Both the position numbers and the translations under genes were made by a program. Positions 1 to 8,592 of a DNA stretch of 64,000 bases are shown piece after piece (the first letter of the stretch is position 1; every line of letters begins with the position of its first letter). The notes beneath the pieces are model-generated. The model was not told where the DNA came from and made no database searches. It was given only the letters and a program-made list of their open reading frames with translations. Source of the DNA: Shinella kummerowiae (GTDB lineage: Bacteria > Pseudomonadota > Alphaproteobacteria > Rhizobiales > Rhizobiaceae); NCBI RefSeq assembly GCF_009827055.1, contig NZ_WUMK01000008.1:248001-312000 (forward strand), written 5' to 3'.

Positions 1-1177
1 GGCGGGCGACGTCGCCCTTGATGGTGAGCCGGCGCGCCAGATCGGCGATGAGGCCGGTCTCCGCCGGACGGTCGCGAAACCCGTTGCGCGCGAGCCGGCC
101 GAGCGAAGGCAGGATGAGGTTCGATGCGATGGAATGGGGCAGGACCAGCCCCTCATGTTTGCGGTCGGCCGGCACATAGACGAGGCCGGCGGCATTCGCC
201 GCGCCGACATCCGCGGGCAAGCCGGATTTTCCGGAAACCTCCGCGCTGGAGGCCTTGGCCGGGATCGCTCCATAAAGGCCCAGCAGCAGATCTTCCTGCC
301 CCTGCCCGACAAGCCCGCCGATGCCGACGATTTCGCCGGCGCGGGCAGAGAAGGCGATGTCGCGCACGAGGCCTGCGGAAAAACCCGTAACGTCCACGCG
401 CGGCGCGCCGGGCGTGCAGGCCGGGCGCGGCGGAAAGAGGTCACCCGTCTCGCGGCCGACCATCAGGCGCACCAGCCCTTCACCATCGATACCCGATAGC
501 GACTGGTCCGCCGTGACACCGCCGTCCTTCAGCACGGTGACATGCGCGCAGAGCGCCTGCACCTCGTTGAGGCGGTGGGAAATGTAGAGAAGTGCTGTGC
601 CGCGGTCCCGCAGCATCTCGATGACGCCGGCCAGAATGCCCGCCTCATGGGCGGAAAGCGAGGAGGTCGGCTCATCGAGGATGAGCACACGCGGCTTGCG
701 GAACAGCGCCTTGGCGATCTCCACCATCTGGCGACGGCCAAGGGCGAGATCGGCAACCGGCATGTCGAGCGGCTCGGTCAACCCCACCATGGCGCAGACC
801 TCTCGCACACCACGGTGCAGGGCTGCATAGTCGATCAGGCCGAAGCGGCGCGGGAAGGCGCCGAGCCCGATGTTTTCAGCAATCGACAGGTCGGCGGTGA
901 GGCTGAGTTCCTGCTGCACCACGGCGATGCCGGCCGCGCGGGCGGTGGCCGGGCTGAAACGCCCGACCGGCCGACCGTCGACGGCAATCGCGCCGCTATC
1001 CGGCTGGAGAGCGCCGGAAAGAAGATTGATGAGTGTGGACTTTCCAGCGCCGTTCTCCCCCAGCAGGGCGTGCACCCTGCCGGGATGAAGGGCGATATCG
1101 ACGCCCTTCAGAACGGGATTGCCGAAAAATCCCTTGAACACCTGCCGGGCCTCCAGCAGGGGTTTTTTGTCCGTCAT
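1..1177 (-). CDS. Sugar ABC transporter ATP-binding protein (partial, C-terminus outside window)
   Basis: Cytoplasmic ATPase of a sugar importer of the RbsA/XylG/MglA type, which carries two nucleotide-binding domains in one chain. I translated the open frame from ATG 1177 (after a GAAGGATG ribosome site) to the window edge, about 392 residues. The first domain has Walker A GENGAGKST, a Q-loop VVQQELSL, a degenerate signature LALGRRQ as is usual in this family, and Walker B VLILDEPTSSLSA. The frame continues into a second domain that is incomplete here. It starts 20 bp after the stop of the binding-protein gene, so the two are one operon; the permease presumably lies off the left edge. The exact sugar cannot be read from the sequence. 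Confidence 0.9.
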   Translation of the reverse strand, partial: MTDKKPLLEARQVFKGFFGNPVLKGVDIALHPGRVHALLGENGAGKSTLINLLSGALQPDSGAIAVDGRPVGRFSPATARAAGIAVVQQELSLTADLSIAENIGLGAFPRRFGLIDYAALHRGVREVCAMVGLTEPLDMPVADLALGRRQMVEIAKALFRKPRVLILDEPTSSLSAHEAGILAGVIEMLRDRGTALLYISHRLNEVQALCAHVTVLKDGGVTADQSLSGIDGEGLVRLMVGRETGDLFPPRPACTPGAPRVDVTGFSAGLVRDIAFSARAGEIVGIGGLVGQGQEDLLLGLYGAIPAKASSAEVSGKSGLPADVGAANAAGLVYVPADRKHEGLVLPHSIASNLILPSLGRLARNGFRDRPAETGLIADLARRLTIKGDVAR

Positions 1178-1197
1178 GACGGCATCCTTCACGCGGA

Positions 1198-2268
1198 TTA
1201 CTGGGCGAGCAGCTTGTCGAACAGCGCCTTGTCGTAATCCGAGTAGATGTAACCGTCGGCCGGGAACTTGTCGGCACGGGCGAGGTAGCTATCGATCGTG
1301 CTGTCGTCGATGACCGGCAGCGGCACCCTGATGAAGGCCGGCACGTCCTTGCCTTCCAGCGCCTGCACGGCCGTATAGACCGAGAATGCGCCGAGCCAGT
1401 TCGGCTGCATGGTGGCCCAGCCCTTCAGGCCCTTTTCCTTCCACAGTTCGAGGAACTGGCGGGCGTTCTCGCCGGTGATCGGCACCTGCTCGCGACCCTG
1501 GCGGTCGAAGGCCATGACGGAACCGGCCGAGATTGCGCCGCCGAGCGACAGCACGCCGTCGATTTCCGGATTGGCGAAGAGCAGGCTGGTCATCGCTTCC
1601 TGTGCGGGGGCAGCGTTGTATTCGGTGTTCGTCTCGGTGATGATTTCGAGACCCGGATTGGCGTCGAGCACCGGCTGGGCACCCTTGCGGCGGTCGTCGC
1701 TGACGGAAATGCCGGCCGGGCCGTTCATGACGATGATCTTGCCCTTGCCGCCGAGCTGCTCGGACAGCCACTTGGCGGCGCCCGCACCCCATTCGGCGGA
1801 ATCGGTGTTGATCTTCGCCGTCACCTTGTCGGTGTTGACGAGGCTGTCGAAGTTGACGACGGCGATACCCTTGTCGCAGGCGTCCGAAATCACGCGGTCG
1901 AGCGCATTGGACGAGCCGGCGATGATGACGATGGCGTCGACATTGGCGTCGATCATCGACTGGATGTGCTGGATCTGCGTCTGCGCATTGCCCTGCGCGT
2001 CGGTTATCATCAGATCCTTGACCAGGCCGGCCTTCTTCAGCTCCTCAACTTCGGCGGCAATCGTGCCTTCCGTCTGCTTCATCCAGGTCGGCACGGAATA
2101 GATGTTCGCCCAACCGACCGTATAGGGCGCCTTGCGGTCGCCCTTGATGCAGTTGGCGGCGGCCGACGCCGTGCCGGTCGACAGGACGAGGAGGGCGGCG
2201 AAAGCGGCAGCACCCGCCAGAAGACGGCTGCGCAGTCCCGTGGAGAGGTGATTTTCAGAATTTTTCAT
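1198..2268 (-). CDS. Sugar ABC transporter periplasmic substrate-binding protein
   Basis: Periplasmic binding protein of the ribose/xylose type (Peripla_BP_4 family) that delivers a sugar to the importer encoded downstream. ATG 2268 is chosen over an upstream ATG at 2337 because it follows AAGGGG and begins a clear signal peptide: KNSENH, basic residues, then a long alanine/leucine core ending at TASAAA. The mature part has the family pattern, with a stretch around AIVIIAGSSNALD, then GKIIVMNGPAG and ITGENARQF. 356 residues, the usual length. First gene of the leftward operon and divergent from an IclR-type regulator, which is the likely controller. Ligand unknown. Confidence 0.9.
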   Translation of the reverse strand: MKNSENHLSTGLRSRLLAGAAAFAALLVLSTGTASAAANCIKGDRKAPYTVGWANIYSVPTWMKQTEGTIAAEVEELKKAGLVKDLMITDAQGNAQTQIQHIQSMIDANVDAIVIIAGSSNALDRVISDACDKGIAVVNFDSLVNTDKVTAKINTDSAEWGAGAAKWLSEQLGGKGKIIVMNGPAGISVSDDRRKGAQPVLDANPGLEIITETNTEYNAAPAQEAMTSLLFANPEIDGVLSLGGAISAGSVMAFDRQGREQVPITGENARQFLELWKEKGLKGWATMQPNWLGAFSVYTAVQALEGKDVPAFIRVPLPVIDDSTIDSYLARADKFPADGYIYSDYDKALFDKLLAQ

Positions 2269-2319
2269 GGCGTTCCCCTTTTTGTTCGGCCAGCGGTTAC
2301 GGGCTTGCCATCCGCTAAA

Positions 2320-2355
2320 GTCCAATATACCGTACATATGATCTAAATATTGGAC
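2320..2355. promoter_or_regulatory. Candidate operator: long dyad between transporter operon and IclR gene
   Basis: A perfect 9-bp inverted repeat, GTCCAATAT (2320-2328) and ATATTGGAC (2347-2355), is separated by 18 bp with a CATATG centre. It lies in the divergent intergenic region, 52 bp upstream of the binding-protein ATG and about 140 bp upstream of the regulator ATG. IclR proteins bind dyads as dimers or tetramers, so this is a reasonable binding site for the neighbouring regulator. The assignment is inference. Confidence 0.5.
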
Positions 2356-2492
2356 GTCGCGATCTTATGCAGATTTTCACCGCCTGCAAGAGGGGGCTGG
2401 AAATTTCATGCGGCGCGACGGAAGCCTGCGGATTGACAGATGTCACGGCGGGCGTGAGAAGCTTGGCTGACGAAGGGCAGGGACCGACAAGA

Positions 2493-3278
2493 ATGGATGC
2501 ACTTTCCGACGATGCCGGGGGAAAACGGGCCCGCGGGCTCGACCGCGCCTTCGAGATCCTCGATTTCCTGCGCCAGAAGCGCCAGGCGCTGAAACCGAAC
2601 GAGATCGCCGCGCAGATCGGCGCGCCGCGTTCATCCGTCTATGAGTTGGTGAATCTCCTGCTGCGCAACGGCATTCTGGAATTCACCGGTGGCGAGGGCC
2701 GCGTCTATCTCGGCCGCAAGCTCTACTTCCTCGGCGCTGCCTACGAGAACCATTTCGACTTCACCCGCGAATGCGAGGCGGTGCTGGAACGGCTGGCCGA
2801 CGAGACGCGCGAGACCGCGCAGTTCTGCATGCTAGACGGCAACAAATACACGGTCGTGCGCATGCGCGAGGGTGCGCGACCCTTCCGCATCTCCACGGAT
2901 GTCGGTCAGTCGGTGCCGATCCCGTGGACGGCGTCCGGCCGACTGCTCGTGGCACATATGAGCAATGAGGACATCCTGACCTTCATTCCGCCGCAGGATT
3001 TCTGCCTGCCGAGCGGCGAGTGGCTCGATCCGCAAGCCTTCCTCGCCGAGGTGCGCCAGGCCGAGCGGGACGGGCTTTTTACCTTCAACAGCATCGTCGA
3101 CAGCTTTACGCATTGCTTCGCCGTGCCGGTCACCGACGAAGAGGGCCATGTGGCGGCAACGCTCTGCCTCGTCGCACCGCGCGATGACGGGCTTGCCAAC
3201 CGCGAACGTTATCTCGACTGCCTGAAGGACGCAGCCCGCGGCCTCAGCCATGCCCCGGCGCGGCCGAAGCGGAGCTGA
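2493..3278 (+). CDS. IclR family transcriptional regulator
   Basis: DNA-binding regulator of the IclR family: an N-terminal winged helix-turn-helix (RAFEILDFLRQKRQALKPNEIAAQIGAPRSSV split across residues about 18-50) followed by a GAF-like effector domain. The C-terminal part holds family-like segments such as VPIPWTASGRLLVAHM and FAVPVTDEEGHVAATL. I chose ATG 2493 over 2367 because the extra 42 N-terminal residues look like untranslated leader and GGGCAGGGA precedes this ATG. 261 residues. Divergent from the sugar transporter operon, so it most likely represses or activates that operon and itself in response to the imported sugar or a metabolite of it (inference). Confidence 0.88.
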   Translation: MDALSDDAGGKRARGLDRAFEILDFLRQKRQALKPNEIAAQIGAPRSSVYELVNLLLRNGILEFTGGEGRVYLGRKLYFLGAAYENHFDFTRECEAVLERLADETRETAQFCMLDGNKYTVVRMREGARPFRISTDVGQSVPIPWTASGRLLVAHMSNEDILTFIPPQDFCLPSGEWLDPQAFLAEVRQAERDGLFTFNSIVDSFTHCFAVPVTDEEGHVAATLCLVAPRDDGLANRERYLDCLKDAARGLSHAPARPKRS

Positions 3279-3287
3279 AGTCCGGCG

Positions 3288-4502
3288 TCAGGGCGCCGGA
3301 TTGCATAGCCAGCGATCCATACCCGCTGCCGCCGCCCGGCCGGTCGCGAAACAGGCCGTCAGGAGATAGCCCCCGGTCGGCGCTTCCCAGTCGAGCATTT
3401 CGCCGGCGACGAAGACACCCGGCATAGATTTCAGCATATAGGCCTCGTCGATGGCATCGAAACGAATGCCGCCGGCCGACGAAATTGCCTCGGCAATCGG
3501 CCGCGGCCGAACGAGGCCGAGCGGCAAGGCCTTGATCGCGGCGGCCAGTGCTGCCGGCGCGAGGCCCGCAGCATCGGCACGGCATTCGCGCAGCAGCGCC
3601 GCCTTCACACCATCGAGCCCCACCGCCTTGCGCAGGCGCGTGGAAAAACTCGCCTTGCTCCCCTGCCGGACGAGATCCGCCGCAAGCCGTTCGGCCGAGC
3701 GCCCCGGCGCCAGATCGAGCACCAGCCTTGCCGCACCCGTTTCCTCCAGCGCATCGCGAAGCGCCGCGGCATGGGCATAGATCAGGCTGCCTTCGGCGCC
3801 GGTTTTTGCGATGACGAATTCGCCGGGGATCGTTCCGGCCGCCGATGTCGCGGTGACACCCTTGACCGGCGCACCGGCAAACCTTTCCACGAACACAGCC
3901 GACCAATCGACGTCGAAGCCACAGTTGGCCGGGCGGAGAGGCGCAATATCGACACCCTTTTCTGCAAGCTCGCCAACCCATGCGGCATCCGAGCCGAGCC
4001 GTGGCCAACTCGCCCCGCCAAGCGCCAGCAGCACGGCAGCGAAAGCCAGCACGGCCTCACCCTCCGGCGTTTCGACGAGCAGACCTTCGGACGCAAAACC
4101 CTTCCAGCGGTGACGCACGCGGATTTCGACACCCTGTTTTTCCAGCCGCGCCCGCCAGGCACGCAGCAAGGGCGAGGCCTTCATCACCGTGGGAAACACC
4201 CGGCCGGACGTGCCGACGAAGGTTTCGCTGCCGAGCGCCAGCGCCCAGGCCCGCAGATCCTCCGGTGTGAAGGCATCGAGCGCCGGGCGCAGCCGGTCAT
4301 TCGCCGCGCCGAAACGGCTGACGAAACGCGCATACGGCTCCGAATGAGTGATGTTGAGGCCCGACTTGCCGGCCAGCAGGAATTTCCGCCCGATGGTCGG
4401 CATGGCCTCCAGCACGGTCACGGCATGGCCGCGTGCGGACAGCGCGTCTGCCGCCATCAGCCCGGCCGGCCCGCCGCCGACGATCGCGATCCGCTTGCTC
4501 AT
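3288..4502 (-). CDS. FAD-dependent flavoprotein, HI0933/YhiN-like family
   Basis: Predicted cytoplasmic flavoprotein of the HI0933 family (BaiN/YhiN group; the shorter subgroup often called TIGR03862). The N-terminus is a Rossmann dinucleotide fold, IAIVGGGPAGLMAADALSA, followed by GRKFLLAGKSGLNITHSE, which is characteristic of the family. Near the C-terminus MPGVFVAGEMLDWEAPTGGY closes the FAD site. 404 residues from ATG 4502. The substrate of this subgroup is not established. It ends 9 bp from the convergent IclR gene and is divergent from the cupin gene at 4614. Confidence 0.88.
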   Translation of the reverse strand: MSKRIAIVGGGPAGLMAADALSARGHAVTVLEAMPTIGRKFLLAGKSGLNITHSEPYARFVSRFGAANDRLRPALDAFTPEDLRAWALALGSETFVGTSGRVFPTVMKASPLLRAWRARLEKQGVEIRVRHRWKGFASEGLLVETPEGEAVLAFAAVLLALGGASWPRLGSDAAWVGELAEKGVDIAPLRPANCGFDVDWSAVFVERFAGAPVKGVTATSAAGTIPGEFVIAKTGAEGSLIYAHAAALRDALEETGAARLVLDLAPGRSAERLAADLVRQGSKASFSTRLRKAVGLDGVKAALLRECRADAAGLAPAALAAAIKALPLGLVRPRPIAEAISSAGGIRFDAIDEAYMLKSMPGVFVAGEMLDWEAPTGGYLLTACFATGRAAAAGMDRWLCNPAP

Positions 4503-4613
4503 GCTGCTCCACCTTGAAAATCCTGGCCATCCTCATAAGTCGTCTCCGATGGCTGCGCCAGTGATCGCGCGCCGTCGGGCGTGTAAGGTCGCACAAACGA
4601 ATCGGAGACGGTC

Positions 4614-5018
4614 ATGGACATCAAGCGCAACGGCACCAATCCTTCGACGCCCGGCCCGGCGGATTATTTCACCGGCAATGTCCGCCTCGACACGCCGTTC
4701 AAGGCCGAGGCGCCCGGCCGCGCCGGCGGCGCGATCGTCACCTTCGAGCCCGGAGCGCGCACCGCCTGGCACACCCATCCGCTCGGCCAGCTCATCATCG
4801 TCACCACCGGCCTCGGCTGGGCGCAGCACGAGGGCGGACCGATCGAGGAAATCCGCCCCGGCGACGTCGTCTGGTTTCCACCCGGCGAAAAACACTGGCA
4901 CGGCGCCACAGACCGGACCGCAATGACCCATGTCGCCATCGCCGAGTCGCAGGACGGCTCGCCGGTGACCTGGCTGGAAAAAGTGACGGACGAACAATAC
5001 CGCGGCGGAAAGGCCTGA
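4614..5018 (+). CDS. Cupin protein resembling bacterial (R)-mandelonitrile lyases
   Basis: Small single-domain cupin of 134 residues. It carries the two cupin motifs: [10 protein letters not shown] (His53, His55, Gln59) and PGEKHWHG (His94), the metal set described for manganese-dependent cupin hydroxynitrile lyases. From memory, the spacing and surrounding residues ([48 protein letters not shown]) agree closely with the characterised Granulicella enzyme. That family cleaves or forms cyanohydrins, but its role in most bacteria is unknown and many members may do something else. No signal peptide. A single gene with its own upstream region, divergent from the flavoprotein. Confidence 0.82.
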   Translation: MDIKRNGTNPSTPGPADYFTGNVRLDTPFKAEAPGRAGGAIVTFEPGARTAWHTHPLGQLIIVTTGLGWAQHEGGPIEEIRPGDVVWFPPGEKHWHGATDRTAMTHVAIAESQDGSPVTWLEKVTDEQYRGGKA

Positions 5019-5021
5019 CGA

Positions 5022-5486
5022 TCAATCGGCCGACGGATCGTATTTGCGTGTGAAGGGCACGCCGTTGAACGTGTGCGTACAGCAGGCGCAGCCAGGCTCC
5101 ATATGCTCGACACGCAAGTCCGGGTCGACCTGCCGTAGCCGGTTGTCCGCGTCAACGAAAAGACCACTGTAATAGGCGTTTTCGCCGATCAGCACGAACG
5201 GGCTTTTCTCCGTATCCGACCGGGCAACCATCCAGAAGATCGGCTCGGGCCTGTCGAGCCGCGCCACCGCCTCGGCATGCACGGCATCCCAATCCTCACC
5301 AAGGCGCGACAGCAGGAATTTGAAGAGCGGCGTATAATCAAGCCCGCGGCGCTGCTTGCCACGCATGGCGCCGTCATGCACCCGGTCTTCCCGGCGCCGC
5401 GACCAGCGATAGTCGCCGCCGGACCTATGAAAGACACCGCGGGTTCGCGTGTTGACGCTTCGATAAAGCGGTTTCTTTTGCCGCAT
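5022..5486 (-). CDS. Unrecognised protein with C-terminal Cys cluster
   Basis: I do not recognise this 154-residue protein. The first 45 residues are very basic (many Arg/Lys), the middle is a soluble alpha/beta-looking stretch (FWMVARSDTEKSPFVLIGENAYYSGLF split in two), and near the end is EPGCACCTHTFNG, a Cys-x-Cys-Cys group that could bind metal. No signal peptide or membrane segment. It is convergent with the cupin (3 bp gap) and lies 62 bp upstream of the end of the ABC-F gene. The start could also be a later codon, as the basic N-terminus may not be translated. Coding is supported by an open frame with plausible composition. Confidence 0.6.
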   Translation of the reverse strand: MRQKKPLYRSVNTRTRGVFHRSGGDYRWSRRREDRVHDGAMRGKQRRGLDYTPLFKFLLSRLGEDWDAVHAEAVARLDRPEPIFWMVARSDTEKSPFVLIGENAYYSGLFVDADNRLRQVDPDLRVEHMEPGCACCTHTFNGVPFTRKYDPSAD

Positions 5487-5548
5487 GTGTGCTCCAGCCG
5501 TGCGATCACACCGCGTTTTAGCGTGAAAGGCCGGCCGAAGACAGCCGG

Positions 5549-7171
5549 TCAGTTGGGCAGGCCAGGCGCCTCATGGCCGGTCTGCGCGACATATTCGGTA
5601 TAACCGCCCGGATATTGATGCACATCGTCGCCGTTGAGTTCCAGCACGCGGTTCGACAGCGCACCGAGGAAACGCCGGTCGTGCGAAACGAACAGCATCG
5701 TGCCTTCATATTCCGACAGGGCCTTGATCAGCATTTCCTTGGTGTCGAGGTCGAGATGGTTCGTCGGCTCGTCGAGGATCAAAAAGTTCGGCGGATCGAA
5801 CAGCATCGCCGCCATCACGAGACGCGCCTTCTCGCCGCCGGAAAGCACCCGGCATTTCTTCTCGACGTCATCGCCGGAAAAACCGAAGCAGCCCGCCAGC
5901 GTGCGCAACGGCCCCTGCCCTGCCCGCGGAAACTCCGCCTCCAGCCATTCGAACACCGTCAGGTCGCCGTCCAGCAGATCCATAGCATGCTGTGCAAAGT
6001 AGCCGACCTTGACGCTCGCCCCGACCGTCACGCTGCCCTCGTCCGGCGTCGCCGCGCCCGCAATGAGCTTCAGCAATGTCGACTTGCCGGCACCGTTGAT
6101 GCCCATCACGCACCAGCGCTCCTTGCGACGGATCAGGAAGCTGAAATCGCGGTAGATCGACCGGCTGCCATAGGCCTTGTTGACGTTCCTGAGATTGACA
6201 ACGTCCTCGCCGGAACGCGGCGCCGGCTGGAATTCGAACATCACCGTCTGGCGCCGGCGCGGCGGCTCGACCCGCTCGATCTTGTCGAGCTTCTTCACCC
6301 GGCTCTGCACCTGGGCGGCATGCGAGGCGCGCGCCTTGAAGCGCTCGATGAATTTGATTTCCTTGGCAAGCATCGCCTGCTGGCGCTCGAACTGCGCCTG
6401 CTGCTGCTTCTCGTTCTGCGCCCGCTGTCCCTCGTAGAAGCCGTAGTCGCCGGAATAGGTGGTCAGCGAGCCGGCGTCGATCTCGATGATCTTTGTCACG
6501 ATGCGGTTCATGAACTCACGGTCGTGCGAGGTCATCAGCAGCGCGCCGTCATAGCCCTTCAGGAACTGCTCCAGCCAGATCAGGCTTTCGAGGTCGAGAT
6601 GGTTGCTCGGCTCGTCGAGCAGCATGACGTCCGGCCGCATCAGAAGGATGCGGGCAAGCGCTACGCGCATCTTCCAGCCGCCGGAAAGCTTGCCGACGTC
6701 GCCGTCCATCATCTCCTGGCTGAAACTCAGGCCCGCCAGCACCTCGCGCGCCCGACTCTCCAGCCCATAGCCGTCGAGTTCCTCGTAACGCGCCTGCACC
6801 TCGCCATACCGCTCGATGATTGCGTCCATCTCGTCGAGCCGCTCCGGATCGACCATCGCCGCCTCGAGGTCACGCAGTTCGGCGGCCACCGTGCTCACCG
6901 GCCCCACCCCGTCCATCACCTCGGTGACGGCGCTGCGCCCGGCCATCTCGCCGACGTCCTGGCTGAAATAACCGACCGAGACATTCTTCTCGACCGAAAC
7001 CTGCCCCTCGTCTGGCGCCTCCTGCCCGGTGATCATGCGGAAAAGCGTCGTCTTGCCGGCACCGTTTGGCCCCACAAGTCCGATCTTCTCGCCACGGTTC
7101 AACGCGGCCGATGCCTCGATGAAGAGGATGCGATGGCTGTTGGACTTGCTGATGTTCTCGATGCGGATCAT
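5549..7171 (-). CDS. ABC-F family ATPase (ribosome-associated type)
   Basis: Cytoplasmic ABC-F protein with two ATP-binding domains in tandem and no membrane part. Domain 1 has Walker A GPNGAGKTT, signature LSGGWKMRVALARIL and Walker B VMLLDEPSNHLD. A charged linker rich in Gln/Lys/Arg follows (about residues 245-310), then domain 2 with GINGAGKST, LSGGEKARLVMAAML and FLILDEPTNHLD. ABC-F proteins act on the ribosomal E site and modulate elongation or resistance. ATG 7171 (MIRIENISK) is the natural start; an upstream extension to 7306 is not conserved-looking. 540 residues, close to the YbiT/YheS size, but I cannot assign the subfamily. Divergent from the RTX gene at 7433. Confidence 0.9.
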   Translation of the reverse strand: MIRIENISKSNSHRILFIEASAALNRGEKIGLVGPNGAGKTTLFRMITGQEAPDEGQVSVEKNVSVGYFSQDVGEMAGRSAVTEVMDGVGPVSTVAAELRDLEAAMVDPERLDEMDAIIERYGEVQARYEELDGYGLESRAREVLAGLSFSQEMMDGDVGKLSGGWKMRVALARILLMRPDVMLLDEPSNHLDLESLIWLEQFLKGYDGALLMTSHDREFMNRIVTKIIEIDAGSLTTYSGDYGFYEGQRAQNEKQQQAQFERQQAMLAKEIKFIERFKARASHAAQVQSRVKKLDKIERVEPPRRRQTVMFEFQPAPRSGEDVVNLRNVNKAYGSRSIYRDFSFLIRRKERWCVMGINGAGKSTLLKLIAGAATPDEGSVTVGASVKVGYFAQHAMDLLDGDLTVFEWLEAEFPRAGQGPLRTLAGCFGFSGDDVEKKCRVLSGGEKARLVMAAMLFDPPNFLILDEPTNHLDLDTKEMLIKALSEYEGTMLFVSHDRRFLGALSNRVLELNGDDVHQYPGGYTEYVAQTGHEAPGLPN

Positions 7172-7432
7172 GAAAAGCGGGCCTCGTCGTGTTCCGCGCC
7201 CTATGCCATGCCGCAGTGCAGCGAGTCCATGCCGCGGATGCAGGAAAACCGGCAAATTCAGGCTGTAGTGCCGCTCTTCGCGTTCTATCTCGCGCCAGCG
7301 GCCCATCTCGGAGGAAGGCGAGAGGCATGAGCCTCATCCATCAAAAAATGCATGTCGATGGAATAAGACGCCAAACGTCCCGTTCTTCCCTCGCAACACG
7401 GCAATGGTGCCTGTGAACCGAGGAGTTTTCAA

Positions 7433-8170
7433 ATGGTGACGAAACGCGGAAACGACGACGACAACCGGATCGTCGGCACGAACCAGACGGATTACCTCTA
7501 TGGCCGTTCGGGCGATGACCTGCTGTACGGCTATGGCGGCGACGACTTCCTCTATGGCGAGGAAGGCAATGACCGTATCGATGCCGGCAGCGGCCACAAC
7601 CAGGTCTGGGGTGGCTCGGGCAACGACCGTATCGTGTCCGGCAATGGCAACGACAAGCTGTGGGGCGGCGAGGGCGACGATGTGCTGCGCGCCGGCGACG
7701 GCAACAACCGGCTGATCCTCGACGAAGGCAACGACTACGCCGTCGCCGGCAAGGGCAGCGATTATATCAGCGGCGGCGAAGGCAATGACAGGATCTATGC
7801 CGGGGCGGGCAACGACACGCTTTCCGGCGGCGAGGGTGACGACACGATCTTCGGCCAGTCCGGCAACGATCGCATCGTCGCGCATGAAGGCAACGACGTC
7901 CTGAACGGCGGCGCCGGCAACGACCGGATGACCGGCGGCGAAGGCGCCGACCTCTTCGTCTTCAACGGCGGTCGCGACACCCTCACCGACTTCGAGAACG
8001 GCGACGACCGCATCGACGTATCGTTCTACAATCAGTTCGACAGCTATTCCAACATTCGCAGCGCCGCCAAGCAAGTCGGCACCGACGTCATCCTCCGCGC
8101 CGGCAGCGACTATCTGGTGATCGAGGACACACGCCTCAGCGAACTCAGCCACGACGACTTCAGCTGGTAA
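7433..8170 (+). CDS. RTX-type calcium-binding repeat protein, 245 aa
   Basis: Small protein made largely of glycine- and aspartate-rich nonapeptides of the GGxGxDxLx type between about residues 15 and 165 (for example GGEGNDRIYAGAGNDTL). These repeats fold as a calcium-filled parallel beta-roll. The C-terminal part (DLFVFNGGRDTLTDFENGDD and onward) is the usual end cap, and the last residues (ELSHDDFSW) resemble an uncleaved type I secretion signal. No N-terminal signal peptide. Good ribosome site GAGGAG before ATG 7433. Probably exported and Ca2+-dependent, but no type I secretion genes are in the window and there is no catalytic domain, so its role is unknown. Confidence 0.85.
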   Translation: MVTKRGNDDDNRIVGTNQTDYLYGRSGDDLLYGYGGDDFLYGEEGNDRIDAGSGHNQVWGGSGNDRIVSGNGNDKLWGGEGDDVLRAGDGNNRLILDEGNDYAVAGKGSDYISGGEGNDRIYAGAGNDTLSGGEGDDTIFGQSGNDRIVAHEGNDVLNGGAGNDRMTGGEGADLFVFNGGRDTLTDFENGDDRIDVSFYNQFDSYSNIRSAAKQVGTDVILRAGSDYLVIEDTRLSELSHDDFSW

Positions 8171-8214
8171 GGCGTCGATCGAGGCCAGCTTTGTGCACAT
8201 CCCGGAGCCAATCA

Positions 8215-8245
8215 AACGCCGCCGATCCCCCCGGCGGCGTTCGTT
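8215..8245 (+). terminator. Possible terminator after the small RTX gene
   Basis: AACGCCGCCG (8215-8224) pairs with CGGCGGCGTT (8232-8241) around a 7-nt loop, followed by the short, interrupted T tract CGTT. The stem is strong but the U tract is weak. Confidence 0.5.
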
Positions 8246-8352
8246 GACCGCAACACGGTTCCGCAAACTCAAACGCAGGCTCCCGCCAACCGCCAAGCGG
8301 CCCGGAACCCGGCTCCAAGCGCCGGCTCAATCAATTGAAAAGTTGGAATATA

Positions 8353-8442
8353 TGGCGGAGAGGGTGGGATTCGAACCCACGATACGGTTGCCCGTATGCC
8401 GCATTTCGAGTGCGGTGCTTTCGACCACTCAGCCACCTCTCC
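8353..8442 (-). tRNA. tRNA-Ser, anticodon CGA
   Basis: Read on the minus strand, a 90-nt class II tRNA. The acceptor stem GGAGAGG pairs with CCTCTCC, followed by discriminator G and an encoded CCA. The D-arm region is TGGCTGAGTGGTCGAAAGC, the anticodon arm is CCGCA-CTCGAAA-TGCGG (anticodon CGA, reads UCG), there is a long variable arm (GCATACGGGCAACCGTATC) and a T-arm GTGGG-TTCGAAT-CCCAC. The long variable arm is the hallmark of tRNA-Ser. Confidence 0.97.
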
Positions 8443-8556
8443 GCTTTGCTGGTCGGCGCTCTTCAGCGCGGGGCGGTACATAGCGGGTGTCGGACGGGCT
8501 TGCAAGGGGGCTGGAGGCCGGAATGTTCATCTATTTGTCACGGTGACGGAAATTCC

Positions 8557-8585
8557 CTTGACAGTTTTCATCGCCTCACCTATTG
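8557..8585 (+). promoter_or_regulatory. Candidate rhizobial promoter for rplU-rpmA
   Basis: CTTGAC at 8557-8562 (with TTGACA at 8558) is followed after 17 bp by CTATTG at 8580-8585, matching the rhizobial consensus CTTGAC-N17-CTATAT in 10 of 12 positions. Transcription would start near 8593, leaving a leader of about 190 nt before rplU. Confidence 0.55.
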
Positions 8586-8592
8586 CGCAAGG

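Noticed and set aside
5573-7330. 585-residue open frame antisense to the ABC-F gene
   Set aside because: The other strand encodes two complete ATPase domains; this frame has no recognisable domain.
7433-8170. Short-period direct repeats that could suggest a CRISPR-like array
   Set aside because: Period of 27 bp equals nine codons; the repeats are degenerate and coding, with no unique spacers.
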